Counted from the stretch's first letter, positions 1 through 13,065 are shown. The stretch: 64,000 nt of DNA from Chamaecyparis obtusa (GCA_027943335.1 BSBK01002161.1:2890001-2954000), one strand, 5' to 3'. The notes: generated by a model not told the origin, from the sequence alone. Program-made: numbers and translations.

Positions 1-3000
1 GGAGTCCATCTAACTCCTCCCTCCACTGATAAGCCTCCTTAAATTCTCCTTTGTCTGTAAAAATAGGAGGCACCAGTTCATAACCTGAAAGCATTAATTC
101 AGATTTCAACATACTTGTCCTCCTGATAAAATTATCCACAGAAATGTTGAAATGCCCCAACTTCTTCAAAATTTGATGCAATGGCTTTATTAAAGGATCT
201 GGGTCCTCCTGTCCCTTTGATAACATACGAAATAGTTTTACATTGGGAGACCTTTCAATCCATCTCTTCAAAACTAGAGCCATTTCATCCTTCTCTTTAT
301 TAATAACCTTAAGCAAAGAAATTAACTTATCCATATGGCCATGTATAATAGAAGGCTTTAAATCTACTGCAAATTCCATAATCACCCCTACTATTTTTTC
401 TTCATATTTCTGATTTACTAAAGCTGTGGCCTTTGCGTTCTCATTCCTTTCCTTTCCCAATTGTTCCTTGATTTCCCTCAATTTATTTGTTTCCTCTGTC
501 AACTTCAACTTCTCTCAAGCAACCCTTGCATCCATATCTATTTTTGGGAGTGGTGAGGGTGGAAATTCAATTATTGGGCTTGAAGATGAAGCCACCACAG
601 GCTTATCAGAAATTGCTAATTGAGGAGATCTTTGGTCCTGTGGTCCTGATAACTGGACAATCAGTTTGTCCTTTTGAATTAGCTCAACTTTGAGCTCATT
701 ATAAGATTTAAGGACCATTTCAAATTTGAGCCTAAGCTCTTCCTTTTCTCTGGCATCCTTCTCTGCTACACTAACATTGAACTTGGCAGTTTCAAGAGTC
801 AAATTAGAGGCCTCCACACCAGATGTTTCTCCCACTCTCTGAACCATTAGGCTCCCTGTATACCCTATGGAGAAATCACTCTTCTTCCCTTTATTTTTGT
901 CTTTATCTAAAGACCACATGACCAGAGCAGCATGATCTTCAGAAAAAGTAATTCCCCTAGCTACCTGCTTAGCCTGTTCTAGTGTAGTTAGGGTCTTTAC
1001 CTTGCTCTTCCTTACTTGGTCAAAAACAATGGCATCAGGAATGTCCCATTCTGGTAGGATCAGAATCCCTACTGTATGAATCATGGCTCTCCCTTCTTCT
1101 GGAGTGATCTTCTCAAATTGTTTAGCCATTTGTGCCTTGGTCTCCTCCTCTATTTCTTTCACATCTTTATCAGGGGATTCTTCCTTCTTCTTCTCACAAA
1201 TCTCCCTAAACTGATTGATTTTCATTCTCCATAAGAACTGTGAGAAGGCCCTAGTTTTAACAAAATCATCATCGGCAAGGAAAGAGTCACTTGCCTGTTT
1301 TAGAATAGGGTCTATTTGTTTACCCTCAAATTCCTCTACTGTGGGATCCATGGCCACCTCCTTAGGTGCCTCCCGCATTCCCTCTTGCAAATCTTCATTA
1401 AAAACAAAAAGATTTCCTTCATCCCTTAACTGCACCAGCTGCTCTGCTGCCCCATGTTCATCCAACTGAATAGGGGATTGAGAAGGAGAGTAAATCTCCT
1501 CCGCCGGTCCTTTTTCCTCTTGTTTTTGCCTTTTTGGGGAAGGTGCCTGCACTGCTGGATCACCAAGTGGTCTCTTCCCTCTTGAAGTGGAAGGAACATC
1601 TTCACTTCCTTGTTGTGAGGTCAGAAGGACAGTATTTCCACTCCTCTTCTGTACTGTGTACACCCCCTTAGGGATCAACTTCATATTTTTGGGCTGGTTT
1701 AAGATCTGCCTAGCCTTTTCTGGATCTGTCTTAGTCACAGATACCCTTTTTCCATTTACAGCACTCATGAGTCCCTCAAAATTCTCCATAAGGACATTAA
1801 CCTTTCTAGCCCATGGTTCAAAACTAATCAATGGATCATAAGTTTTATCAAAGTTCTGAATAAAACCTATAGACTTGTTATAAATCATCCATTTTTCTTT
1901 CTTAATTTCCTGAGTTTGAAGGTCAAACTCATTTCTTATTATGTCTTCTGGAAAATTAAATTGATGCTCAATAAGAGCACACCTCACCTTATCTTTGAAC
2001 ATGCCTGAAAGGAAACCCTCTGTATCTGCACACCTCACCACTGCCTTTGACATTTTGTAGGGTTGCAAAACATAATGCAGGTGCACCCATCCTCCTTTCG
2101 TAATTACATACTGATGTGCCAGAGTTACATCAGGAAAGAAAGTTCCTCTACCTTTGCCAGTGAGTGTGGTTTCTTGCAAATTTCCAATTTGTCTTAAGAT
2201 CTCAGCATATTCTAGCTTCAATGGAAATTGATATGGAAAAATACAAGGTGCTACCTTACTGCCATACACTCTAAACACTGTGGAGGCTGGATACAAAATG
2301 ATGTCTCCAAAATTATGGACAATGGTAATGTCCTTGCAGTAATCCATCGGCCTAATCAATCTTAATAACTCTTTTGAGATTCTTAGATTATCAATAAATA
2401 AAAGAGACCTAAGCCTCGATGCAAAATCCCTATCAAAGGCAATATAACTAGCATCAGTTCTGTCCAAGGACAAGGCTGTGGTCCACAATTGCACTGGGAG
2501 AGTCTCTCCATATCTTTCCTTCTCAATATTCATCGTTGTACTAAAAAACTTCTCACCCTTATACAAAAACATGTGCATAAGCATCGAGTACCACCCGAAT
2601 GGTCTAGAGACCTTCATATTCTTAATTCCTATTAATCCTTCATGAATTATTTTATCCAAATGAGAAGCAAAGTAAAAAATGAGGGCAAGCTGGGGGTGGA
2701 GTGACTGCACCATCATGAACATAAAAGGTACTGGCATATGAGTCTTCTCATCATGCCCTAGGATCAAAGATAAAGACTTATAAACTTCCTGTGCCTTTTT
2801 ACTGAATAAATCTAACCTGATGGGCTCTAGTGTACTTGAACTGATAGCACACATTGATCCTATCTGATCAAAATATTGCCTTAGAGGTCCTGCCCTTAGA
2901 TAGTCCTTCTGTGCCTCATAAATCTCAGTGAACTCTGTGAAATCTATTTTTTCCAACCCCACAGACGGTTCATTTAATGAGAAAACCTATCTAATCTCAT

Positions 3001-3412
3001 CCTTGGTAATGCTTATCAGGTCTGTTCCGCTTACATCCTTGACACATCTTGTCATAGGATCATAACATTTAGCAATCTATATTAACAATTCATCATCCAT
3101 GAAAATCGCACGGCATACCAACCTCCCAATGTCAAACTGCCATACATTACTGAGGGGCGCACAAGCATTCCTTTGTGAATATGCTGATTTAAAAAGAATA
3201 AGACCATTGTGCTTATCGCCTACTTTAGCATCTCTCATCCAATTCCATCTGTCATAGAGACCCTCTGCAACTGAATCTCTAGGATGTCTCGGAGTGAGCT
3301 CTTTTACTCTTTGTGCCCCATTATCAGAAAATGGGAGCAACTACATCAAATCCTTGAAAATTTCTCTCTTACTATATTCTGTTTGACCAGACAAACTTCT
3401 CTTGGGTGGCAT
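1..3412 (-). pseudogene. Long unrecognised transposon-associated reading frame, broken by four in-frame stops, open at window edge
   Basis: I do not recognise this protein. A single minus-strand frame runs from a plausible ATG at 3412 (MPPKRSLSGQTEYS...) to the window edge, so at least about 1,130 codons. It is interrupted only by TAG at 3341-3343, TAG at 3077-3079, a TAG near 2986 and TGA at 515-517. The frame resumes unchanged after each stop, so I read them as nonsense mutations (three look like CAG to TAG, one like CGA to TGA). The N-terminal half is a folded-looking, Trp/Tyr-rich region (for example FDIGRLVCRAIFMDDELL and RPFGWYSMLMHMFLYKGEKF). The middle is low-complexity with a basic stretch (PSPKRQKQEEKGP). 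The C-terminal third is acidic and coiled-coil-like (KLREIKEQLGKERNENAK). It may be the extra ORF of a large plant retroelement or a captured gene. No LTR or TIR could be assigned to it. Confidence 0.5.
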
Positions 3413-4030
3413 TTTGAAAATAGGGCTTCTTACTAAGATATGAATTCCCAATAAAACTTCAAACAATATCAACTGACCATATGAAAGAAAACCCCACAAA
3501 GCTTTACAAATTTCAAATGACCTGAACACAAGAGTAAACCTACCAGGCACCTAAAAAATCTTCTGCTTGAAAGCACTGCATGGAAAAATTATCGCCGGAG
3601 AACAGATGAGAACAGTGAAGAAAAAGATTAACCAAATTCTGGTATATAACATCTGCTAATAGCTCACAATTCTCCCGCACGTAATAAATTTATTCCACCA
3701 TTACTGAAGTTGGTGGCCCTATCACTCACTGGACGTGAAAATGTCATTCAAGAGAAAAATTCAAATTCAAGCCGTTGATATATTTCATTTTCGACGCATC
3801 GGGCGGTAGAAAATCTTATCAGTATGATCCTATAGTACCTTTAGCAAGCTAGTTCTTGACCAACGAGAACATTTGAAAATTAACATGTGTAGAAATAAAT
3901 TCTTTAAGTTCATCCTGGTTCGAGCAACAATCTTTACACGTCAACATCATCCGTGGCCAATCAAAGTGACCACCTCATTAATAAATCTAACACAGAGGAC
4001 CCACCAAAAGGCTTCCATCTCTTTATTCAA
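3413..4030. other. Non-coding spacer upstream of the minus-strand relic
   Basis: No convincing coding region. It lies immediately 5' of the minus-strand reading frame, so it would hold that gene's leader and promoter if it was ever expressed. Bases 3413-3550 are open in the same frame but preceded by a stop at 3551-3553. Confidence 0.5.
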
Positions 4031-4865
4031 ATCAATGGTTGTCGCTAAACCGCAAACTTAAAACCCGAGCATCTCATCCCAACGGTTTAATGACAACCGT
4101 TGATCTTGCAGCATTTTAATCATTTGAGAAACTAAGGTCCCACTGTTACACATAAGCGGGCACATATCAAATCAAAACACGCCATGCAGCAAAAAACTGA
4201 CAAGTGGGCCTAGTCCCTTTCCCTTTCAAACTCAGAGCACTTTGAAAATAGTCAGATCACAGCTATCATCCAACCAATAAGAAATAAACACGTCAGAGTG
4301 AACTGGTGCAACAAGGGGCCCACTGAGCATTTAAGTCTCTAAGAAGATCGGACGGTCATCGCTATACCGTGAACTTAAACTTTGCACATCTTTGATCAAC
4401 GGTATAACGAGAACCGTCTGATCAAACTGAAGATTAACCCTTTGGAAAACATGACCCCATAAATAAACACATCATCTTCTGTTAATCAAATCACATTGTG
4501 CCAGGTTTTCAAATGGGCGGGTCCCTTCTGACTATCCTTTACTGTCTTTTAAAAATGCGTCAGCCGCCACCTAGCTTTCTGAGAACCAATAAGAACCACA
4601 AGAATATAGTGACCTAGCACTGTTAGGACCCACCAAATCCTTTTCGAACATAGTAAATCCGACGGTCGTCGCTATACCGCGAGCTTAATGTGCAAGCATC
4701 TCGGATCAACGGTATAACGACCACCGTAGATCTTCTCCGCCCTTTAAAGTCTGCAAACTCTTCCTCCAGTCAGGCCCGCCTTTGAGATAGGTGGCAACTC
4801 ATCGCTATATCACATGTCAGAGAAAACTGACAACCGAGGTCTTGCGGTGTAACGACAACCACTCG
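4031..4865. repeat. Four imperfect hairpin repeats, first three spaced about 311-315 bp
   Basis: Four units of about 75-78 bp start near 4031, 4346, 4657 and 4791. Each has a left arm like GGTCATCGCTATACCG, a loop of about 25-30 bases, and a right arm like CGGTATAACGAGAACCG, so each can fold into an imperfect 20-25 bp stem. Units 1 to 3 also share flanking text (GGACCCACCAAA-like just upstream), which points to tandem duplication of a segment of about 310 bp. Unit 4 is closer and more decayed. Function is unknown. They lie upstream of the minus-strand relic and may be promoter or 5' leader repeats of that element. Confidence 0.65.
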
Positions 4866-5149
4866 TTTTGCTTTAGTGAGAACTTTAGGAAAATATACCA
4901 AAAACCTAGGCCTGGAGAAATAAAAAGGAGAAGAGGGGGACGGGGGCCAACAACTTTCTAACCACAAACGCATGATTTAAAAAGGTTAAAGGCACATGTG
5001 AATTAGCATCTTTAGTGAATCAAAAAAGGTAACACAGAAATACAAAAAGGAACAAACCAACCTAGGGTTTGGAAACGAGGGAGGAAACCCAAGCCAAAAA
5101 TGTGGAGCCAAAAATATTTAAAAAAGTGATAACAGGGCCGAGTTGGAGT

Positions 5150-5205
5150 AGTAATGGCTGAGTGACAAAAAATAGTAATGGCCGAGTGACAGAAAATAGT
5201 AATAG
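5150..5205. repeat. 24-bp tandem repeat, about 2.3 copies
   Basis: The unit AGTAATGGCYGAGTGACARA recurs at 5150, 5174 and 5198 (the last copy partial). It lies just before the point where recognisable chromovirus sequence begins (about 5216-5234). Confidence 0.6.
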
Positions 5206-5233
5206 TCAATCAACATGAGGCAATAGAGACCGG

Positions 5234-6395
5234 GTGCCAGCAGAAATTGAATACTTGCTAAAAGAATACAAGGAGATTGTTGGAGAGGATATTATTGATG
5301 GTTTACCACCGGTAAGAAGTATAATTCATTGTATGGATCTGATTCTTGGAGCTATTTTTCTGAATAAAGCACCATATAGACTGACTCCTACTGAGAATGA
5401 AGAACTTCATATACAAGTGCAGGAGTTGTTGCAGAAAGGTTTGATCAGAGAAAGCTTGAGTCCATGTGTTGTACTTGTTGTGTTGGCACCTAAGAAGAAT
5501 GGAGAATGGAGAATGAGTACTGATTCTAGAGCTATCAACAAGATAACAGTGAATAATAGGTTTCCTATGCCGAGGGTGGATGACATAATGGATTGTTTGA
5601 GTGGGGCAAAGTATTTTACTAAGATTGATTTGAAGAGTGGTTATCATCATATCATAATTAGAGAATGTGATGAATGGAAGACTTATTTCAAGACAAAATA
5701 TGATATGTATTAATGGTTGGTTATGCGTTTTGGTTTGAGTAATGCACCTAGTACTTTAATGAGGTTGATGAATGAAGTTCTCAAGAGATTATTGAGTAAG
5801 TTTTTGATTATTTATTTGGATGATATTTTGATATTCAGTAGGAATAAGGAAGAGAACCTTGAGCATATTTAACAAGTGTTGAAAAGAGTGAAAGAGGAGA
5901 AGCTAATGATTAATTTAAAGAAGTGTTCCTTTATGCAAGAAGAGATTGTGTATTTAGGATTTGTAATGTCAGCTGATAGTTTGAAAATGGAGCCTAGGAA
6001 GGTTAAAGTAATTTTGGAGTGGCCTAAAGCTGAGAATGTGGGCGAGGTAAGATCATTTCATGGTTTGGCTACTATCTACAAAAATTTCATTAAGAATTTT
6101 AGTCATGTTTGTAATGCTATGATTGAGACTATGAGAGGAGATAAAAAAAGATTTTAAGTGGACACATGGAGTTGACAAGAGTTTTGATACTTTGAGACAA
6201 ATTTTCTTTTAGTTACCTGTGTTAGCTTTGCTTGATTTCAATAAGGTCTTTCAAGTTGAGTGTGATGCAAGTGGTAGTGCAATAGGAGTTGTGTTGAGTC
6301 AAGAAGGTAAACCTGTTGCTTTCTTTAGTGAGAGGTTGAATGATGCTAGAAAGAAGTATTATGTGTATATTCAAGAATTTTATGCTATGTTGGAA
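5234..6395 (+). pseudogene. pol: Chromovirus (Ty3/gypsy) reverse transcriptase and start of RNase H, first fragment
   Basis: Reverse transcriptase of a Ty3/gypsy retrotransposon. In order: the N-terminal finger region (APYRLTPTENEELHIQVQEL), the palm motif [34 protein letters not shown], the catalytic [10 protein letters not shown] near 5811-5840, the connection YLGFVMSADSLKMEP, and the RNase H start VECDASGSAIGVVLSQEGK. It is not functional: there are in-frame stops near 5711 and 5869 and a frameshift around the A-run near 6157. No gag, protease or 5' LTR is visible upstream, so the copy is 5'-truncated near 5216-5234. The frame breaks off at EFYAML near 6390, where a foreign LTR-like block begins, and resumes near 7706. 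The chromodomain in the third fragment identifies the lineage. Confidence 0.9.
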
Positions 6396-7705
6396 TGGAA
6401 AGATAAGGGACTGAGAGGGGAGGGGTGAATCAATACCCTCAAAAACTTTTAATTGAATACTCAATCTGAAAAATAGTAGTTAACTAATCTATCCAATTGA
6501 ATCCACTATTTGAAATATTCATTCAATTGATTTTTAAATATAAAGTGCATGAAAAATAATAATAATTCAATCACATAACATAGATATTTTGGTTATGTAG
6601 AAACCCTTGTGAGAAGGTAAAAAATGTGGTGGGGATGACACCCACAAATTCTTCACTATTGCAGATAATAAAGTATGCCAATTAAGGCTACAAGTTGTGA
6701 TCACTTTTGGTGATCTTAACCTGTTAGGAGTAACAATCAGATCGACTAGATCTACCTTGTTAAAGGATTTGAACAACACTACTTAAGTGTGTACTCGGTT
6801 AAGAGATTTAAAATCAGGCTATTAAGTCTACGACCTGTTAACAGATTTTTCTAACTCTGTTATAATGATTATAAGATAACAAAAAGTATCTGTAAATGAC
6901 AACTATACTTTGTCTAAATCAGATCTATGATATATTGAATAAATATCACCTCAATGTGTAGTAGTCTATCCTTTGTTCTGCTCATTAGCCTTGATTGATT
7001 CTGAATAAACTAAATTGTATCTCTGATTACTGCTCAGACCATGTCTGAATTCTGATTTCTTGAAGGTGGCTACTGCTTCAAGATCTTCTACTTCTCATCC
7101 TTCACCTTATGTCAAAATGACATGAATTACAAATATATAACATACTGCTATGATTTCCATAACTTCCATGACCTACTTAGGTTTACAACTTCTTAGGAAA
7201 AACCTAAGATCTAGAGTGTACAAAATTAGCCTAGAACTGACTATTACATAGGAATCATCATTATAATTAATGATTACATCTACAATAAATAATCCTCAAT
7301 CTTGGTAAAATGTTTAATGAATCTGTTGTAACCATTTACATAGATAAATGTGCCATAAAAGATTACTGTCATTTTTTGGATTGCTTGGTAAACACAACCA
7401 ATATTGCTCAATAAATATACTGGTGCTCGGTATCCAGTGTGCTTGATGTTTACTGACGCTCAGTACTCGGTATACTCTAATGCTTGGTAAAATAGCTCTG
7501 GTGCCTGACTAACCCTATTTCCATTTAGCTCTTGGTACTGCCTTATGAATACTCGGTATGAAGGCTTGTTTGTTTAACCGACTAGCATAATGTAGCTTGT
7601 AGTTCATCCTTTTACCAACTGATCAACATAGATAACTAACTGATCCACTTTGATACTAATGAAAACATCTAATGCTCAAATAGAGATAACATGTTGTTGT
7701 TCAAG
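6396..7705 (-). mobile_element. LTR-like insertion (solo LTR or LTR fragment of a copia relative) inside the chromovirus
   Basis: This 1.3-kb non-coding block separates two adjacent parts of the chromovirus RNase H (EFYAM... and ...ALKK...HYLIPKEFVLYTSH). Its left part (GAGAGGGGAGGGGTGAATCA, then TTTTGGTTATGTAGAAACCC) resembles the reverse complement of the 3' end of the copia LTRs at 10.0-10.2 and 26.6-26.8 kb. I therefore read it as a related copia-type LTR in minus orientation. Exact ends and target duplication could not be fixed: TGTTG-like sequence occurs at both edges but the bases do not resolve uniquely. Confidence 0.55.
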
Positions 7706-8934
7706 CTTTGAAAAAATAGAGACATTATTTGATTCCCAAGGAGTTTGTGTTGTATACTAGTCATAAAGCTTTGCAGTGTTTGGGAAGTCAACATAAGTTG
7801 ACTCAGAGACATATGAAGTGGGTTGAATATTTATAGAGTTTCACATTTGTGATCAAGCATAAGAGTGGAATTACTAACTAAGTTGTAGATGCATTGAGCT
7901 AAAGACATTCTTTATTGACTGAGATGAAGGTTGCATCTCTTGATTTTGATGAGATGAAGGAGTTCTATGATAGTGACCCTGATTTTTCTGAGGCATGGAG
8001 AGAGTGTAGAGAACCAAATCTATTAGAAAAACTAAGTTAGTTGGAGGATTATTTCATCCAAGAAGGTATGTTGTTCAAAGGAATTCAATTGTGTATACCA
8101 AGAAGTTCCATGAGAATTAATTTGATTAAGGAAAAGCATTGTGGTGGATTGGATGGACATTTTAGAATTGATAAGACATTGAGTTTTCTTAAGGAAAAGT
8201 ATTATTGGCCACATATGTATAAGGATGTTCAAAAGTTTGTAAGGAGTTGTGGAATTTTTCAAGTTGCAAAAGGAGTAAGTCAGAATACTAGATTATATAC
8301 ACCTATTTTTGTTCCTAAGAAACCATGGAGTGACATCAGTATGGATTTTGTTCTTGGATTACCTAAGACAACAAGAGGGTATGATTCCATATTTGTTGTT
8401 GTGGATAGATTTTCTAAGGTAGCTTATTTCATACCATGTAAGAAGACATCAGATGCAGTGCATGTTGTTGAGATTTTCTTCAAAGAGATTGTTAGATTGC
8501 ATGGATTACCAAGAAGTATTATCTCTAACCGAGATAGAAATTTTTTTGGTTATTTTTGGAAGACTTTGTGGAATAAGATGGATATTGAGTGGAGGTTTAG
8601 TTCTACATTCCATCCACATACAGATGGACAGATAGAGGTTGTGAATAGAATCTTGGGTAATTTTCTGAGATGTTTAGTTGGAGAGAAGCCAAGTAATTAG
8701 GATATGGTAATTGGCATATTAGTGCAAGTTGAGTTTTCATATAGTAATTAGGTGAATAGGAGTACAGGAAAAGAACCTTTTGAGATTGTTAATGGAATGC
8801 AACCTAGAGGAGTATCAGATTTGAGGGATATTATTGGTGAAGAAAAGAGAAGTGTTGAAGGAGAATTATTTTCTGATTTGATGAAGTCTTTACATGAGGA
8901 AGTGAAGTTGAAGTTGGAACAAAGTAATCATGAG
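7706..8934 (+). pseudogene. pol: Chromovirus RNase H end and integrase, second fragment
   Basis: Continues the chromovirus from the RNase H segment (HYLIPKEFVLYTSHKALQ) into integrase. The zinc-binding region reads KHCGGLDGHF...SCGIFQVAKG; the last Cys of the usual CxxC is Phe here. The integrase core has MDFVLGLPKTTRGYDSIFVV and RFSKVAYFIPC, then SIISNRDRNFF, where family members have SDRD, so the second catalytic Asp appears to be Asn. TDGQIEVVNR carries the Glu. Several in-frame stops are present (for example at about 8038 and 8698). The frame ends at KLKLEQSN, where the copia LTR begins at 8935, and resumes at 26,836. Confidence 0.85.
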
Positions 8935-10238
8935 TGTTGGATATTTGCTAGCAAACCAGTGTTGACTGTATGTTTGTCATTGATGACAACATATGGTAAG
9001 CAACGTGAATTGAAGTTATATGAAGAGAGCCTTGAGCATATGTTGTATGGATATGTTATCAGTAGATATCATAGATGCAAAGGTTAATTTTGAGTGCAGA
9101 CAATTGTATAGTTGTTTGTAATAGCAGTTTTCCTGACTGTGTTGCAAGATGAGTTTTGTATGTAATTCATAGTATGATTACTATGGAGCCTTGCACATTT
9201 ATTTTTGTGTTGTAGAAATAATAATGAAGCTATGTTCATAGATGCAGAGTTAGTTGTGCAATTGAAGTTGAGTTATGATGTTTCTATTTGCCAGTTACAG
9301 TTTAAGGAGATTATTTGTTGAGAGCCGATAGTATTTATATTGTTTTAGTAGTTGTGCTTATCATTATAGTATGCATGTTTGGTTATGAGATGAGGTTGTT
9401 TGGTTAATGATGCATAAGTATGTATTTCAGCTTGAGAGTTAAGTTTCAGTTAATTTGGTGGAGCCAACAGTGTGAAGCGACGTGTCTACTCATTTTGGGT
9501 TGCGCAGTCCTATTTGTGTTGCATGCTTAGTATAGTCATTGGAGTTGTTATTGGAGATTTGTATTGTTTCATTAATATGATTTCAAGAAGGTCCTAATAG
9601 GATGACTTGATTATATCTTTTGGAGAAGGCTACTTATAGCCGGTTAGTTGTGATTGTTGTGTGTGGATTATGGAAGTAGAGTAAGAAAGTGTGAAAGTAT
9701 TGGGCTAGTAAATCTATATCAATCATTAGTTAAAGATCTATGTGAAGAAATAGAGAGTGTATGCTATTCATTGGAACTAATCAAGACAACAAGTCTAATT
9801 CATAGTTCACCAAGATCCAGATATAGTGTGTATCTATTATGCAGAAGGTTGCAATCTTCACCATTTGAGTAGTGTGCTCCTAGACAGTGTGTCCTCACCT
9901 TTAACATGGTTATTTATAATAGACTCCTAACAGGGTCCAACCTTTGACCAGGTCACTGTAATTCATATATTGTAAAGATCAACTCCTAACAGGGTTGTAA
10001 GATCTTCTAACATGGATCATTATACTCTAGTGCAGTTTATAGTGGGTGCGAATTCCCACCGGGGTTTTTACCTATTTTGGCTTTCCACATAACCAAAATT
10101 TTGGTGTTGTGTTAAGTGTTATCTTGTTTTGTTTATGCTTAATGTTCTTCTGTACTAATCTGGATAAAGAATTGAATCTTGTAGATAACTGATTCACCCC
10201 TCCCCCCTCTTAGTTATCTCATGGGACTATTCCTAACA
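8935..10238 (+). repeat. Copia 5' LTR (1,304 bp)
   Basis: Begins TGTTGGATATTTGC and ends CCTAACA just before the primer site, so it has TG...CA ends. It matches 25,523-26,835 over its whole length with clearly visible substitutions and small indels. It includes the CCCCTCCCCCCTCTTAG pyrimidine run near its 3' end. No gene lies in it. Confidence 0.93.
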
Positions 10239-10240
10239 AT

Positions 10241-10253
10241 TGGTATCAGAGCC
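10241..10253 (+). promoter_or_regulatory. Copia primer-binding site (initiator tRNA-Met type)
   Basis: TGGTATCAGAGCC lies 2 bp downstream of the 5' LTR. This is the usual plant copia primer site complementary to the 3' end of initiator tRNA-Met. Confidence 0.9.
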
Positions 10254-10295
10254 AAGTGCCTCAGAGAGAAAGTTTAACAGGTTGAGGTTGATCAG

Positions 10296-13065
10296 ATGGT
10301 GTTCTTTAGAAAAGAAAGTCCTAATTTTCACGGAGAGAATTATCTAGACTGGAAGAACAAAATGATAACACATTTGCAGTGCATTGGTTTTGAGATTTTT
10401 GAAGTAGCTACTCAAGATGTTCAAGTTCCCTCTCTAAAAGATCTTGCCAAAGAAGATGTAACTATTAAACAAAAATAAATGTTCACTCAAAATGCAATTG
10501 CCAAAGAATCCCTTATCAGCGCCTTATCAGACAGTGAGTTTTCAGAGATCAAGAAAGTAGATAAAGCCTAAAAAATATGGAAGTATCTAGAAGACATGTT
10601 TGAAGGAGATATCCAAGCCAAGAATGTGTGCAGAAAGACATGGAAGAAAAGGTATAACTTTGGAGATGCTACCTGAAGAGAACATTAGAGCCTACAATCA
10701 AAGAATTAATGAACTAGTTGCAAGAATCATAAACAATGGTGGAGAGATCTCGAAAGAAGACATAATGGATAAATTGATGACTACTCTGACAACAAAATAT
10801 GAGAGAAAGATAAACATCCTAGATGAGACTGTGTAGTTTTCAAAAGACTTCAAGAGAGAGACCTTAATCAGCAATATTTCAACATTCGAGATATCAAGAT
10901 TGAAGACAGAGCCTAAAAGTGAAACATCATTCAAAGCCTCAGTCCATGGTAAGAAATATTTGAACACTTTTGGTAATTTTGATGATGAAGATGATGATAA
11001 AGAACTATAATAATTCATTGCTATGGTTGCTAAGAAATAAATAAAAGGAAAAGGAAAATATGAAGGCTAGTTACCATTTAAATTAATTTCATGCAACAAG
11101 ATTGGTCATTTTTCATCTAAGTGTCCTACAAGAGTCAAGAAGTACAAAACTAATTTCAAGCCTAAGTATACAAAAGAATGTTACTATGTTAAAGATGGAG
11201 TGACAAATGAAGATTCAACAGAAGATTAAATTGTATTTATTACAATTAAAGATATGGAGAAAATGTTTGATGACATGGATATTGAAGATGAAAAGAAAGA
11301 AGAAGAGCTAGCATTGATTTCACAAGAAGACATCAGAACAGATTGGATCATTGACAACGGATGTTCACATCACATGACAAGAGACAAAGATAGATTTGTG
11401 CATTTGGATAAGTACAAAGGTGACATGGTTAGATTTGGAGACAACACTCCTAAACCAATCATAGGCAAAGGAGCTATCACTTTGGATGGAAAGAACAACA
11501 CTGATGATGTTCTATATGTTGATGGTTTGAAGCATAACTTACTGAGTGTTGGACAGTTACTTGACAAAGGATATCAGTTGTAATTAAAAAACAACAAGTG
11601 CATCATTAATAAAAAAGGAGTAATGATTGCATCAAGTTCAAAGAAATAAGGTAATGTTTTTCAGCTTAATTCAGAAGCAAGTTGTTTTGTTGCAAAAGTA
11701 GATGACAGTTGGCTATGGCACAAAAGACTATGTCACATCAATTTTGACAATATAGTAAATATAAGAAATGTAAAGGCAGTAAGAGACCTCCCTAATATTG
11801 CAAGACCAGTTGATACAATGTGTGGGTAATGTGTGATGGGAAAGCATGTAAAGAATTCATTCAGAAGCAAGCAGAATCAATAGTGAAAAAATTGGATCTA
11901 GTGCATACAAACCTATGTGGACCAACTCAAACAAGATCATACTATGGTGAAAGGTACTTTATTATTTTTGTTGATGATTATTCTAGAATAATGTGGGTTG
12001 TGTTCTTACGAGATAAATTTGAAGCATTTGAGAAGTTCAAAATATTTAAAGCTAAAGTTGAAAATGAGTCTGGATTAAAGATAAAATGTCTAAGATCAGA
12101 TAGAGGAGGAGAATTCACTTCTGACATATTTTATGAGTATTTTGAAGAACATGGGATAAAGAGCCAGCTAAGTGCACCTAGAACACCTCACTAGAATAGA
12201 ATTTCAGAAAGAAGAAATAGGATCATACTTGACACAACGCACACTATCATGATTGAAGGAAAAGTTGCACACACCTATTGGAGAGAAGCAGTAAATACTG
12301 CAGTCTATACTATCAAAAAAATTCAATTAAGGTCAGGCACAGACAAAACACCTTATGAGATATGGTTTGGGAATGTACCTACAGTAAAATACTTTAGAAT
12401 CTTTGGAAGAAAGTGTTACATAAGATATATGATGGTGTTGGTAAGTTTGATGCAAGGAGCGATGAAGGTATTTTTTTTGGTTACTCTACTAAAATAAAAG
12501 CTTATAGATGTTTCAACTTGAGATTGAAGAAGATCATTGAAAGTGCACATGTAAAGATTGATGAAAACTTTATGATTCAAGAGAGATTCTATGATTATGC
12601 ACCTATGATCGAAGAAGAACCTAGACCTATCAGTAGAGAAGAAAATGTTGAAGAAATATTTGACAACATTGATGTATTAATCAGTGAACCTGAAATAAGT
12701 GAAGAAGAATCACAGAAGATAGATGAGAGAGTCACACCTAATGTTCCAAAATTCACATCTAGATACCATTCAAAAGAAGATATCATTGGAGATCAGAATA
12801 AAAAATTCATGACAAGATCAAAAGAAAAAAGTTCAACAGTTGATGAGACGATATGTTTACTTTCACAAATTGAACCTTTAAGTGTTGAAGATGCATGTGA
12901 TGATTCAGATTGGCATGAAGAAATGAAGGAAAAATTAGATTAGATAGTTAAGAATGATACATGGGAATTGGTCCCCAGGCCTAGTAACAAAAATGTGATT
13001 GGAACCAAATGGATATTCAGAAACAAGATGAATGAAGATGGTATAGTGGTAAGAAACAAAGCAAT
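10296..13065 (+). pseudogene. gag-pol: Copia gag, protease, integrase and start of reverse transcriptase
   Basis: Gag begins with an ATG at 10296 (NFHGENYLDWKNKMITHLQ), with a frameshift near 10600 and a damaged zinc knuckle near 11077-11130 (SCNKIGHFSSKC; the first Cys of the CCHC is not present). The protease region reads WIIDNGCSHHMT, with DNG where copia proteases have DSG. The GAG-pre-integrase segment WLWHKRLCHINFDN and the integrase follow: VHTNLCGPTQT (Asn where the first catalytic Asp is expected), SDRGGEF and RISERRNR. The linker is acidic (12,600-12,930). The reverse transcriptase starts NDTWELVPRP...GTKWIFRNKMNEDG. Many stops (mostly TAA/TAG) make it non-functional. The frame breaks at VVRNKAILV, exactly where the Tat-like LTR begins. 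Confidence 0.9.
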
